Source: an uncultured Clostridia bacterium (GTDB lineage Bacteria > Bacillota > Clostridia > TANB77 > CAG-508). Taken from it: a DNA stretch of 56,963 nt. Below, one piece after another: positions 26,752 through 35,313 of this stretch (its first letter is position 1; every line of letters starts with the position of its first letter). The notes beneath the pieces were generated by a model, which saw only the letters and a program-made list of their open reading frames with translations, ran no database searches and was not told the DNA's origin. A program made the translations under genes and the position numbers. The DNA lies in contig CAKPAB010000003.1 in assembly GCA_934132805.1 (NCBI GenBank), forward strand, positions 1 to 56,963, read 5' to 3'.

Positions 26752-28139
26752 GTGTTTTTTTGGATATATGTAATCTCTTTATTTTTTAGATATTCTTTTA
26801 TTTCGTTTTCAAATCTACTATCCATTAATTCTTTAAATCCTTCATTAAATTCATATCCTATAAAATTACGTTCATTATTTATTGATGCAATTAGACTTGT
26901 TCCACTTCCTAAAAATGGGTCAACAACTAAGTCTCCTTTTTTTGTGGAAACTATATTAATTCTATTTATTAATTCTGTTGGAAATATTGCTGGATGTATT
27001 GTGTTTTTTCCAACACTACCAGCTTTTCTATTTATATTCCAAAATAATTTATGAGATATTTTTTCATTTTTATAGTCACAATATTGTTCAAATTTTGTAA
27101 TATCAATTTTTGATTTTTGAGATTTTGTAAAAATTAAAACATATTCATGGTGGTCGCTTAAATTTTTGGCACTAGTAGGAATCCCTGATGATTTATGCCA
27201 AATAGATATTCCTCTATAAATAAAACCTATTTGGGTGCATTGTTTTACAAAGAGTTTTGGTAATAGTATAGGATTTCCGTTTCTTTTTCTGATGTTTATA
27301 TTAATCCAAATACTACCTGTATTTTTTAATTTTTTGTAGCATTGCTCCCATACTGTATACATTCTGCTACTATATATATCATAGGATTCTTGTCCAATTT
27401 GATTTTCTTTATAATAGTCTTTTAAATCCCAATATGGAGGTGATGTAACAATCATATCAACAGTCTCATCTTTTAATTGATCCATGTTTTCTGATGTTCC
27501 AAAAACTATTTTTCCTTCAACTTTGTTTGATGTTGAGTTTGAGATAAATTCGCCAAAACATATATCTTCATAATTGTTTTCAATAACTTTTAAATCATAG
27601 TCATTTTCTTTATATTTATAGTCTGTTTTTTGATCATTAATTAATAAGTATTTATCACCTTCTAGTAATGTAGTTGATAATATTCTATCTAAAATTTGAT
27701 TTGGTGCTAGTAAAATATGATTTGTTATATTTGCTTTTCCATCGTCTTCTGTGGGAATCCAAACGTTTCCTGGGTCTTTTCCTTTTGAATTATAATTTTT
27801 TTCTCTTTTTCCCCATTCTACGTCTTTCCATATTGATTTTTCTCTAATTGAGTCTTTATTAAAATAATAATTTTTTTTGTCTTTTGTAAGCCATACGCAA
27901 TATAATACATTGTCTAATTTGTTGGTGTTTTCAGGTATTACTATTGTGTTTATATAAAAAAGTTTTAATTTTGTACAGTATTCTATTAAGTCCATAAAAT
28001 CTTTTTCTACTTTTTTGTTTTTATATTGTGTTCTAACTATGCAAAATATGCTTCCGTCATTTTCTAAATTATTAAGATTAGAGGTGATTTCTTCAATACA
28101 AATATCTATATTATTTTTTATTATTATTGTCTTGTACAT
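26748..28139 (-). CDS. Type II DNA methyltransferase (amino-MTase) with extra N-terminal domain
   Basis: A 463-residue adenine-N6 or cytosine-N4 methyltransferase. The catalytic motif TSPPYWDL is near residue 235 and the SAM-binding motif DPFLGSGTS near 415. Motif IV before motif I marks a beta-class, permuted order. The first ~200 residues form an additional domain without a motif I recognise, perhaps the target-recognition or a scaffold part. The start is ATG 28139, after AAGGAG, inside the end of the upstream methyltransferase gene (29-base overlap). An upstream in-frame extension would contain CGG and is rejected. With the second MTase and the HNH nuclease it forms a restriction-modification island. 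Confidence 0.85.
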   Translation of the reverse strand: MYKTIIIKNNIDICIEEITSNLNNLENDGSIFCIVRTQYKNKKVEKDFMDLIEYCTKLKLFYINTIVIPENTNKLDNVLYCVWLTKDKKNYYFNKDSIREKSIWKDVEWGKREKNYNSKGKDPGNVWIPTEDDGKANITNHILLAPNQILDRILSTTLLEGDKYLLINDQKTDYKYKENDYDLKVIENNYEDICFGEFISNSTSNKVEGKIVFGTSENMDQLKDETVDMIVTSPPYWDLKDYYKENQIGQESYDIYSSRMYTVWEQCYKKLKNTGSIWININIRKRNGNPILLPKLFVKQCTQIGFIYRGISIWHKSSGIPTSAKNLSDHHEYVLIFTKSQKSKIDITKFEQYCDYKNEKISHKLFWNINRKAGSVGKNTIHPAIFPTELINRINIVSTKKGDLVVDPFLGSGTSLIASINNERNFIGYEFNEGFKELMDSRFENEIKEYLKNKEITYIQKNT

Positions 28140-28956
28140 CCGAATCTCCTTCCTTATTCTCAATTCTCTTTTTGGCTATTTTACAGTATTTTTCGACTTT
28201 TTCTACATATAACCATTTTCTATTTAATTTTATGCTAGCTTTGGCTGTAGTCCCACTTCCTCCAAATGGGTCAAATACTAAATCTCCTGGATTAGACCAG
28301 GATTTAATATGGTCTTCTGCTAATTTTTCAGGAAATATTGCTGGGTGCTCATAAGCAATTTTGTCTTTGCTTGCAAATCCTTTTCCATTATTATATCTCC
28401 ATATGTTAGTTCTAACTCCATATTCGTTAATTACCTTTTTTCCTTTGTTTGTTAGACTTCCATCTTTTTCTCGTCTCGTAATGTCTCCAAATGTAGACAT
28501 TCCTGCACATGAATTTTTTTTGTCTTTTAGTAAATTAACTGTTTTAGGTCTTCCTTTACTCATAATAAACATATATTCAAATGAGTTAAAATATCTATTT
28601 GGATGTGGTGGTCCAGATCCTGCTTTTTCATAGATTATAACATCATAGATATTAAACCCAACTTCTTGAAAATATAATGCATGTTTAAAGCTTGTTAAAG
28701 ATTTATTTCCTCTGTCGGTCTTGTCTCCTATTACCCAAACAACTACTCCCCCTTTTTTGGTTACTCTATATAGTTGTCTGGCAACTTTTCTAAAAGTGTT
28801 ATAGTCCCAAACTAGGTTATTTTCGTAGTCTCTTAAGTCATCATATGGTGGGCTTGTTACAGTTAAATCTATACAATTGTCTGGTAGTTTTTTCATAAAT
28901 TTTATGCAGTCTTCTTTATTTATTTTTTCTAAATATTTGTTAATTTCTTCTGGCAA
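28111..28956 (-). CDS. Type II DNA methyltransferase
   Basis: A 281-residue amino-methyltransferase with TSPPYDDLRD near residue 35 and DPFGGSGTT near 240, again in beta-class order. It is a compact single-domain enzyme. GVVVWVIGDKT and AFIF-like HPAIFPEKLAEDHIKSW are typical of the family. It overlaps the next MTase and follows the nuclease gene by 22 bases. Two different MTases beside one nuclease are usual when the recognition site is asymmetric and each strand needs its own enzyme; this is inference. GGAGG lies before the ATG. Confidence 0.9.
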   Translation of the reverse strand: MPEEINKYLEKINKEDCIKFMKKLPDNCIDLTVTSPPYDDLRDYENNLVWDYNTFRKVARQLYRVTKKGGVVVWVIGDKTDRGNKSLTSFKHALYFQEVGFNIYDVIIYEKAGSGPPHPNRYFNSFEYMFIMSKGRPKTVNLLKDKKNSCAGMSTFGDITRREKDGSLTNKGKKVINEYGVRTNIWRYNNGKGFASKDKIAYEHPAIFPEKLAEDHIKSWSNPGDLVFDPFGGSGTTAKASIKLNRKWLYVEKVEKYCKIAKKRIENKEGDSDVQDNNNKK

Positions 28957-28977
28957 GATAAGTTCCTCCTTTGTAGT

Positions 28978-31041
28978 TTAAGCAAGAATCAAATTATATT
29001 CTTCTTCGTTAATAATTTGTTCAGATAAAGCATATTCTAATTGATATGATTTTAATATGTGTTTTTTGTATAAATCTTTTAAACGATTTACTATGTTTTT
29101 TTGGAAATGATTGTATTCATCAAATCCGTCATATAATTTGTCTTTATATGTATCTTTTATTGAATGTATTTTTCTGTGACACATTGGACAAATTCCAAAT
29201 AAATTTTCATAGTGGTCTGGCCCATCAGCAATGCTAAATGGGATTAAATGATGATATTCTAAATATGGCTCATCGTTATTTTTGATAAATGTAGTTTGTC
29301 CACAACATTCACATTTGATTAAATTATTCTCGTCAGAATAGTTGGCTAAGTAATAAGCATTTAGTAAACTAATAATTCTGCTATCTCTTTTTCTTTCCAA
29401 AGTAGGTCTAACATTTTCTTCTGATACCTCTTTGATTCTATTTAGTAAGTCTGTAGAATTAAGTGTGCTAAATCTATTAACATATACCTCTTCTACTGAA
29501 TAATCAATATCATATTCAATTTCAGAAAGTTTTTGGTTTTTAATTTTTTCGGCAACGTTTTTTAGTGCATTTATTATCTCATTTTTTTTAGTTAAATTAT
29601 TGCTTTTTAAAATATTGCTAAAATATTTTTTTCCATATTCGTATAAGTCGTTATAATTATTTAAGTTATTTAACTCTATATTATTGTTCATCATATAGTC
29701 ATTTACTATTAGAGCAAGCATAATAATTTTTTCTTTTTTTATGTTATACAAATCCCAACTCATTTTAATTCTATGATTCATATGGTATTCTTGTCCAGTA
29801 GCAGTAGCTAAATATTTGTTTCTTAGCTCTTTTTCACATTCTTTTAACATGTTTCCATATCTTTGTATTTTATATTTATTGATTTGAGAATAAATATTGA
29901 CAATATGTTTTAGTCTGTCATAATTTGTTATTTTCCATCCGTATTTATGTAAATTTTTAACACATCCAAAATAATTGTCCCCATGGTCTTTTGATAAGTC
30001 ACTTCTAATTCCCAGCATATATTTTTTTATTTCTTTTTCAAAGTCTTCATTAGCTAAATCACTTTTGATTCCATATCTAGTAATATCTGCTTTAATGGTA
30101 TCTAATTTTTTCTTTAAAGAATCATAATTATTAATTACTAAATCTACATTATCATCATTTGTACGTGATAAGACTAAATCGTAAAATTTTGGAAATAAAT
30201 CACCATTTACTAACATACATTTTAAAATTGTTAAATATGGACTAGTATTTATTTTAAATTTTTCGCTATTACAATATTCACAATTTTTTATAGATGGAAT
30301 TTCAACAGTAACTGGTTGTGATACCATCTTTATTTTTTGGTGTTCCCATATTAGAGCAAATTCTTTTGCATTTGCTTGAATAGCTAGTTCACCTATTGGT
30401 GTCAAACTCGCAAATTCCTTGTCGTTTATAGTTCCATTTGAACGAGAATGAACAAATCCAAAATAGAATAAAATTTGTCTTTCATTACGTAGTGCTGCAT
30501 GATAATCATTTATAATCTGATTATTATCAATGTTTTCGTCTGAGTGCTGTAATTTGTATTCATCAATTAGTTTGTTTAAATTTTTAACTTCAAAGTTTGT
30601 ATTATAAATTTTTTCTCTTAAAAATGCTTTGACTCCGCTTTGCCCTCCTATGTTCATTAGATATACAAAATAATATTTGTCTACTAAAGCCATGTATTGA
30701 TTAATGTCTGTAAAATATTCGCTTTCAATAGGTCCAGCGAATTCCATATATGTTCTATAATTTTTTCTTATATCTATGTTATCTGGGAAGAAAAATTTAT
30801 TAGCATTAGTTCTTTGTGATTCTGGTAAAGAATTAATATAATTTTCAAAATTGTTTTTTATTTTTGACATGCCATCAGCTGTTCTGACTATTTTTGATAA
30901 GAATATTGCGTCATATAAAACTAAAAATTTTTTTAAATACCACAGAGTTCCTGAAGTATTAATTTTTGTTATTTCCATTGATTTTGTTAAAAAGTAATTT
31001 CCTGGAGTAATTCCATCTATAAATTCATCAACATAACTCAT
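28978..31041 (-). CDS. HNH-family restriction endonuclease (putative)
   Basis: A 687-residue protein. The C-terminal part has CECCGQTTF, YLEYHHLIPFSIADGPDHYE and CPMCHRKIH, a zinc-supported HNH nuclease core with His-His and CxxC pairs. A second zinc-like pair CEYC occurs near residue 260. The first ~550 residues match no family I recognise; the size and position suggest DNA recognition. It is the first gene of the run with two methyltransferases, so it is most likely the cutting enzyme of the system. The recognition site cannot be read from the sequence. Confidence 0.8.
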   Translation of the reverse strand: MSYVDEFIDGITPGNYFLTKSMEITKINTSGTLWYLKKFLVLYDAIFLSKIVRTADGMSKIKNNFENYINSLPESQRTNANKFFFPDNIDIRKNYRTYMEFAGPIESEYFTDINQYMALVDKYYFVYLMNIGGQSGVKAFLREKIYNTNFEVKNLNKLIDEYKLQHSDENIDNNQIINDYHAALRNERQILFYFGFVHSRSNGTINDKEFASLTPIGELAIQANAKEFALIWEHQKIKMVSQPVTVEIPSIKNCEYCNSEKFKINTSPYLTILKCMLVNGDLFPKFYDLVLSRTNDDNVDLVINNYDSLKKKLDTIKADITRYGIKSDLANEDFEKEIKKYMLGIRSDLSKDHGDNYFGCVKNLHKYGWKITNYDRLKHIVNIYSQINKYKIQRYGNMLKECEKELRNKYLATATGQEYHMNHRIKMSWDLYNIKKEKIIMLALIVNDYMMNNNIELNNLNNYNDLYEYGKKYFSNILKSNNLTKKNEIINALKNVAEKIKNQKLSEIEYDIDYSVEEVYVNRFSTLNSTDLLNRIKEVSEENVRPTLERKRDSRIISLLNAYYLANYSDENNLIKCECCGQTTFIKNNDEPYLEYHHLIPFSIADGPDHYENLFGICPMCHRKIHSIKDTYKDKLYDGFDEYNHFQKNIVNRLKDLYKKHILKSYQLEYALSEQIINEEEYNLILA

Positions 31042-31090
31042 GCACCATCACCTACTATATAATATTACAACAATAATTTTTTCGTTTTAT

Positions 31091-31447
31091 TGGTGGAGAT
31101 GAGGGGAGTTGAACCCCTGTCCATAATACTTTCCAAATAGATTTCTACAAGTTTATTTTATCTTTTATTTTCGTTTTTAATTCGCGGATAAACACGCTAA
31201 TTAAAAATATAGTTTTATAAGTTACCCACCATTCCTAAAACAAAAATGGCTTTGTTTCCTACTTAGTTATAACACCCTTGCTAAATCAGTAGGCTATTTA
31301 GTTTGGATGACGCTGCAATCTAGGCAGCGTATGCTAATTCTTCGTTGTTAGCGTTTATTATTAATTTCCCGTTTTTTTAAGTGGCCAACGAGAATCCACT
31401 ACTTGCTTTCTATTTTTCTGGTAATATGTCGAAACCTTTGCATCCCC
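31091..31447 (-). ncRNA. ssrA: Transfer-messenger RNA (tmRNA)
   Basis: On the minus strand the RNA starts GGGGATGCAAAGGTTTCGAC and ends with a tRNA-like T-arm (GGGGTTCAACTCCCC) and an encoded CCA. The tag-coding part (31352-31320) reads ANNEELAYAA followed by TAG. tmRNA frees stalled ribosomes and tags the unfinished protein for ClpXP; clpX and clpP lie 4-6 kb away. Length is about 357 bases. A strong promoter lies immediately upstream. Confidence 0.95.
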
Positions 31448-31460
31448 ATATTGCTTTATT

Positions 31461-31489
31461 ATTATACTATTTTTTCTGAATTTTATCAA
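31461..31489 (-). promoter_or_regulatory. ssrA promoter
   Basis: On the minus strand TTGATA (31489-31484), a 17-base spacer and TATAAT (31466-31461) lie 13 bases before the tmRNA 5' end. The -10 box is perfect. Confidence 0.75.
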
Positions 31490-31530
31490 TATTTTTTGTG
31501 AAATTTCATACTATATTTTAGGTGATAAAA

Positions 31531-32451
31531 ATGTCTATTGTTCAAACAAATGTTAATTATAATTATTCATTAATGAGTCAAAATCTTTTTATTTTGAAAA
31601 GCTTATATCCTTTTTTAAAAATACAAGTTGCAGGAAAAAGTATTTTATCTAAAAATATTTATGTTGTAAAACTTGGCTCTGGCTCTAAAGAGGTTTTCTA
31701 TTCTGGCTCAATTCATGCTAATGAATGGATAACAAGTACTTTACTTATGAAATTTATTGAAGATTATTGTATTGCATATAGCAATAATTCTAAGCTTTAT
31801 GGATATTCTGTGCGTGACTTATTTAATTCTGTTTCTATCTATATTATGCCTATGGTTAACCCTGATGGTGTGGATTTGGTAACTGGAAAATTGTCTAAAA
31901 CTTCTACTGCTTTTATAACTGCTAAAAATATTGCAAAAAGTTTTCCAGATATTCCTTTTCCTTATCGGTTGGAAGTCTAATATTTTGCGGTACTGACTTA
32001 AATTTGCAATTTCCGGCTTGTTGGGAGGATGCTAAAAAAATTAAATATGCACAAGGTTTTAACAGACCTGCTCCTCGTGATTTTGTAGGTTACCGGTCCT
32101 TTGACTGAGCCAGAATCTTTGGCTATTTATAATTTTACTCTTATGCATGATTTTAGGCTTATTATTGCTTTTCATACACAGGGTAAAGAGATTTATTGGA
32201 ATTTTCAAAATATTAATCCTCCTGATGGTTATGAGATTGGTACCAAATTTACTGATGCTAGTGGTTATGTTTTAGCTGATGTTCCTTATAATTCTAGCTT
32301 TGCTGGTTTTAAGGATTGGTTTATTCAAAATTATAATATGCCTGGTTTTACTGTAGAAGCTGGTATTGGTGAAAATCCTTTGCCTATTGAACAATTTAGT
32401 TCAATTTATAATGATAATTTGGGTATTTTAGTATTTGGTGCTATACTTTAA
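31531..32451 (+). CDS. M14-family metallopeptidase, with three +1 frameshifts at CGG
   Basis: A zinc carboxypeptidase-fold enzyme like the gamma-D-glutamyl-diaminoacid endopeptidases that cut cell-wall peptides in sporulating Firmicutes. Zinc ligands are in SGSIHANEWI (H-x-x-E) and AFHTQGKEIYW (His); the catalytic Glu is in TVEAGIG. The frame breaks at CGG 31966, 31988 and 32094. Skipping C each time gives Y-GWKSNIL-GTDLNLQFPA and FVGY-GPLTEPES, the family's conserved GWKxN and GxDLN blocks, and a 305-residue protein. Zero-frame reading ends at 31980 without the second zinc ligand or the catalytic Glu. The ATG at 31531 follows AGGTGA; a GTG at 31522 is less likely. It is divergent from ssrA. 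Confidence 0.9.
31966..31968 (+). other. In-frame CGG, +1 shift site 4 (M14 peptidase, first)
   Basis: Context is CCT TAT CGG TTG. Skipping C gives GGT TGG AAG TCT AAT (G-W-K-S-N). The four-base unit is CGGT. Confidence 0.85.
31988..31990 (+). other. In-frame CGG, +1 shift site 5 (M14 peptidase, second)
   Basis: Seven codons after site 4 the restored frame meets ATT TTG CGG TAC TGA. Skipping C gives GGT ACT GAC TTA AAT (G-T-D-L-N). The four-base unit is CGGT. Confidence 0.85.
32094..32096 (+). other. In-frame CGG, +1 shift site 6 (M14 peptidase, third)
   Basis: The restored frame meets GGT TAC CGG TCC. Skipping C gives GGT CCT TTG ACT GAG CCA (G-P-L-T-E-P). The four-base unit is CGGT. Confidence 0.85.
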
Positions 32452-32560
32452 GGTTTTATCTAAAATTAAAATTATATTTTTGTTACACTTTTCGACAGAC
32501 TTTTCTTTTTATTGATGTTATTATATTTATACTATACTAATTAGAAGGGAGGAAAGCACT

Positions 32561-32716
32561 ATGACTAAAGAAGTTCTTTTAAACACAGAGTTTGAGTCTG
32601 CTCATGATGCAATGTGTGCTTTAAACACTTTTTTGGAAAATGTCAATGTTTCTACAACTGATAGTCAAGCTAACTATCAAGAATTAAGAGCTATTGGCAA
32701 TCGGATTTACGAATAG
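32561..32716 (+). CDS. Small unknown protein with an in-frame CGG near its end
   Basis: A 51-codon ORF starting MTKEVLLNTEFESAHDAM, with a strong GAAGGGAGG site before the ATG. It is polar, without membrane segments, and matches no family I know. Codon 48 is CGG (32702-32704). Read normally it ends N-R-I-Y-E. If the CGG causes a +1 shift, as elsewhere in the window, the end is N-G-F-T-N-S-S-L-I-G-N-Y-V with a stop at 32739-32741. The latter stop lies in an 18-bp palindrome just before the terminator. I cannot tell which is right. Confidence 0.6.
   Translation: MTKEVLLNTEFESAHDAMCALNTFLENVNVSTTDSQANYQELRAIGNRIYE
32702..32704 (+). other. In-frame CGG of unknown reading
   Basis: Context is GGC AAT CGG ATT TAC GAA TAG. 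This is the only in-frame CGG in the window for which no homology shows whether the frame shifts. The four-base unit would be CGGA. Confidence 0.5.
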
Positions 32717-32759
32717 CTCCCTTATAGGGAACTATGTATAGTTCCACCATCTAGCATTC

Positions 32760-32804
32760 AAAAAGCCGGGATTAAGGATGTACTCCTCTAAATCCCGGCT
32801 TTTT
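32760..32804. terminator. Bidirectional intrinsic terminator
   Basis: AAAAAGCCGGGATT (32760-32773) pairs with AATCCCGGCTTTTT (32791-32804). It separates the plus-strand small ORF from the convergent leuS. Confidence 0.9.
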
Positions 32805-32819
32805 CTTAATCTCAGCTTT

Positions 32820-35267
32820 TTATTTGTTTTTTACTACTATATTGTATATTTTGCATGGTACATATATTTCTTTTACTACTTCATTTTTTTCAAGAAGTTC
32901 TATAACTTTAGCATCTGCTTTTATTTTTTTAAGGACTTCTTCTGCTGAATCTTCTGCATCAACTGTAACACACAATTTTAATTTTCCATTTATTTGAACT
33001 GGAATATCTTTTGTTCCTCCATTCATTTCGCTTTCTACTATTTCTGGCCATTTTTCATTATATACAAAATCTGTATGTCCTGTTTTTTGCCATAGTTCTT
33101 CTGCAAAATGTGGTGCTAAAGGTGAGATTAATGTTATAAATATTTCTACTACATTTTTTAGTACTTCTACATTTATTTTTTCTTCTCTAATGTAGTCACT
33201 TATTTTGTTAAATAATTCCATACTTCTTGCAATTGCTGTGTTGAATCTAAAGTCATTGATGTCGTCTCCCATTGCTTTTATTGTTTGGTTTTTGCATCTT
33301 AACAATTCTTTTTCTTTTGTTCCAATTTCGTTGTTTGATGTTATTTCTTTTAGTTCATTATATTTTTCAATTAGTCTTTCTACTCTTGAAAAATATTTAA
33401 CCATTGATTCTATTCCTTTTTCATCCCATGGTCCACCTTGTCTATAGTCAAAGCCAAACATTATATACATTCTAAATACATCTGCACCATATTTTTCTAT
33501 ATATTCTTCTGGTGATACTGTGTTTCCTTTGCTTTTGCTCATTTTATTTCCATCTGGGCCTAATATCATACCTTGGTGTATTAATTTTTTAAATGGTTCG
33601 TCAAAGTCTAAATATCCTAAGTCACGTAATGCTTTTGTCATAAATCTTGCATAAATCAAGTGCATTGCTGCATGTTCTTTTCCTCCGACATATACGTCAA
33701 CTGGTAGCATTTTGTCTACAATTTCCTTGTTAAATGCTTCTTTGTCGTTTTTTGCATTAGGATATCTTAGGTAATACCAAGATGAACATACAAATGTGTC
33801 AAGTGTGTCTGCTTCTCTTGTTGCTTTTCCTCCACATTTTGGGCATGTACAATTTATAAATTCAGCTGATTTTTTTAGTGGTGATTCTCCATCTGGTTTA
33901 AATTCCACATTGTGTGGAAGTAATACTGGTAAATCTTTTTCTGGCACTGGTACTGTTCCACATTTTTCACAATATATAATTGGAATTGGTGCTCCCCAGT
34001 ATCTTTGTCTTGATATTAACCAGTCTTTTAATCTGTAATTTATAGTTTTATTTCCTTTTTCTTCTTTGTTTAGGTCTTCTGTAATATTGTTTTTGGCTAC
34101 ATCTGATGCTAAACCATCATATTTTCCACTGTTTACTAGAATTCCATATTCTGTGTATGGTAATTCTATTTTTTCATCATTTTTGCTTTTTATAACTTGT
34201 TTAATTGGTAATTGATATTTTGTTGCAAATGCAAAGTCTCTTGTATCATGTGCTGGTACTGCCATAACAGCCCCTGTTCCATAGTCTTCTAATACATAGT
34301 CTGCTATCCAAATTGGAACTCTTTCTCCATTTATTGGGTTAATTGCATATGCTCCTGTGAATGTTCCTGTTTTTTCTTTTTCTGTTGATAGTCTTTCTAT
34401 TTCACTTAATTTTGCTGTTTCTTTTATATAATTTTCAACGTTTTCTTTGTATTCTTCTGTTGTTATTTCTTTAACCAAGTCACTTTCTGGTGCAATTACT
34501 ATATATGTAACTCCATTTAATGTGTCTGCTCTTGTTGTAAATACTGTTATGTCTTTGTTATTGTTTTCGCATTTGAATTTTATTTCGCTTCCTTCCGATT
34601 TTCCTATCCAGTTCATTTGTACTTTTTTTGTTGATTCTGGCCAGTCTAATGTGTTTAGTCCTTGTAATAGTTCTTCAGCATAATTTGTTATTTTGAAAAA
34701 CCATTGTGCTAATTTTTTTCTTTGTACTTCTGATCCACATCTTTCACATTTTCCGCCTATAACTTGTTCATTTGCTAGTACTGTTTTACAACTGTCACAC
34801 CAATTAACTGGTGCTTCTTTTTTATATGCCAATCCTGCTTTATATAATTGAAGAAATAGCCATTGTGTCCATTTATAATAGTCTGGCATACATGTTTCTA
34901 CAGAATAATTCCAATCATAGCTTCCTCCCATTTCTTCTAGCTGTTTTTTCATTGTTTCTATGTTTTTTATAGTTGAAGCTTCTGGATGTATTCCTGTTTT
35001 TATAGCATAGTTTTCTGCTGGTAATCCAAATGCATCAAATCCCATTGGATGAAATACATTGTATCCATTCATTTTTTTGTATCTTGCAAATGAATCTGCT
35101 GGTGCATAATTAAACCAATGTCCTAAATGTAATTTTGCTCCTGATGGGTATGAAAACATTTCTAGTGTATAGAATTTTTCTTTTTGACTATCCATATTAT
35201 ATTTATATATTTCTTTTTCTTTCCATTTTTCTTGCCATTTTGCGTCTGTTTTTTTGGAATATTCCAC
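32820..35267 (-). CDS. leuS: Leucyl-tRNA synthetase
   Basis: An 815-residue class I synthetase that charges tRNA-Leu. The HIGH-type motif is PSGAKLHLGHWFNYAP near residue 40, and KMSKSKGN is near 580. Zinc-ribbon cysteines are in CDSCKTVLANEQVIGGKCERC and CTCPKCGG. The editing domain includes VFTTRADTLNGVTY. Length is normal for the bacterial form. No T-box is visible in the short 46-base gap to clpX, so it is probably co-transcribed or has a weak own promoter. Confidence 0.97.
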   Translation of the reverse strand: MEYSKKTDAKWQEKWKEKEIYKYNMDSQKEKFYTLEMFSYPSGAKLHLGHWFNYAPADSFARYKKMNGYNVFHPMGFDAFGLPAENYAIKTGIHPEASTIKNIETMKKQLEEMGGSYDWNYSVETCMPDYYKWTQWLFLQLYKAGLAYKKEAPVNWCDSCKTVLANEQVIGGKCERCGSEVQRKKLAQWFFKITNYAEELLQGLNTLDWPESTKKVQMNWIGKSEGSEIKFKCENNNKDITVFTTRADTLNGVTYIVIAPESDLVKEITTEEYKENVENYIKETAKLSEIERLSTEKEKTGTFTGAYAINPINGERVPIWIADYVLEDYGTGAVMAVPAHDTRDFAFATKYQLPIKQVIKSKNDEKIELPYTEYGILVNSGKYDGLASDVAKNNITEDLNKEEKGNKTINYRLKDWLISRQRYWGAPIPIIYCEKCGTVPVPEKDLPVLLPHNVEFKPDGESPLKKSAEFINCTCPKCGGKATREADTLDTFVCSSWYYLRYPNAKNDKEAFNKEIVDKMLPVDVYVGGKEHAAMHLIYARFMTKALRDLGYLDFDEPFKKLIHQGMILGPDGNKMSKSKGNTVSPEEYIEKYGADVFRMYIMFGFDYRQGGPWDEKGIESMVKYFSRVERLIEKYNELKEITSNNEIGTKEKELLRCKNQTIKAMGDDINDFRFNTAIARSMELFNKISDYIREEKINVEVLKNVVEIFITLISPLAPHFAEELWQKTGHTDFVYNEKWPEIVESEMNGGTKDIPVQINGKLKLCVTVDAEDSAEEVLKKIKADAKVIELLEKNEVVKEIYVPCKIYNIVVKNK

Positions 35268-35313
35268 AATAAATTCCTCCTTTTATTTTTATATTATCTT
35301 GTACTATATGTGT

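Noticed and set aside
28140..28163. A longer start for the 26748 methyltransferase that would include an in-frame CGG.
   Set aside because: AAGGAG is positioned for the ATG at 28139, and the upstream codons belong to the overlapping methyltransferase in another frame.
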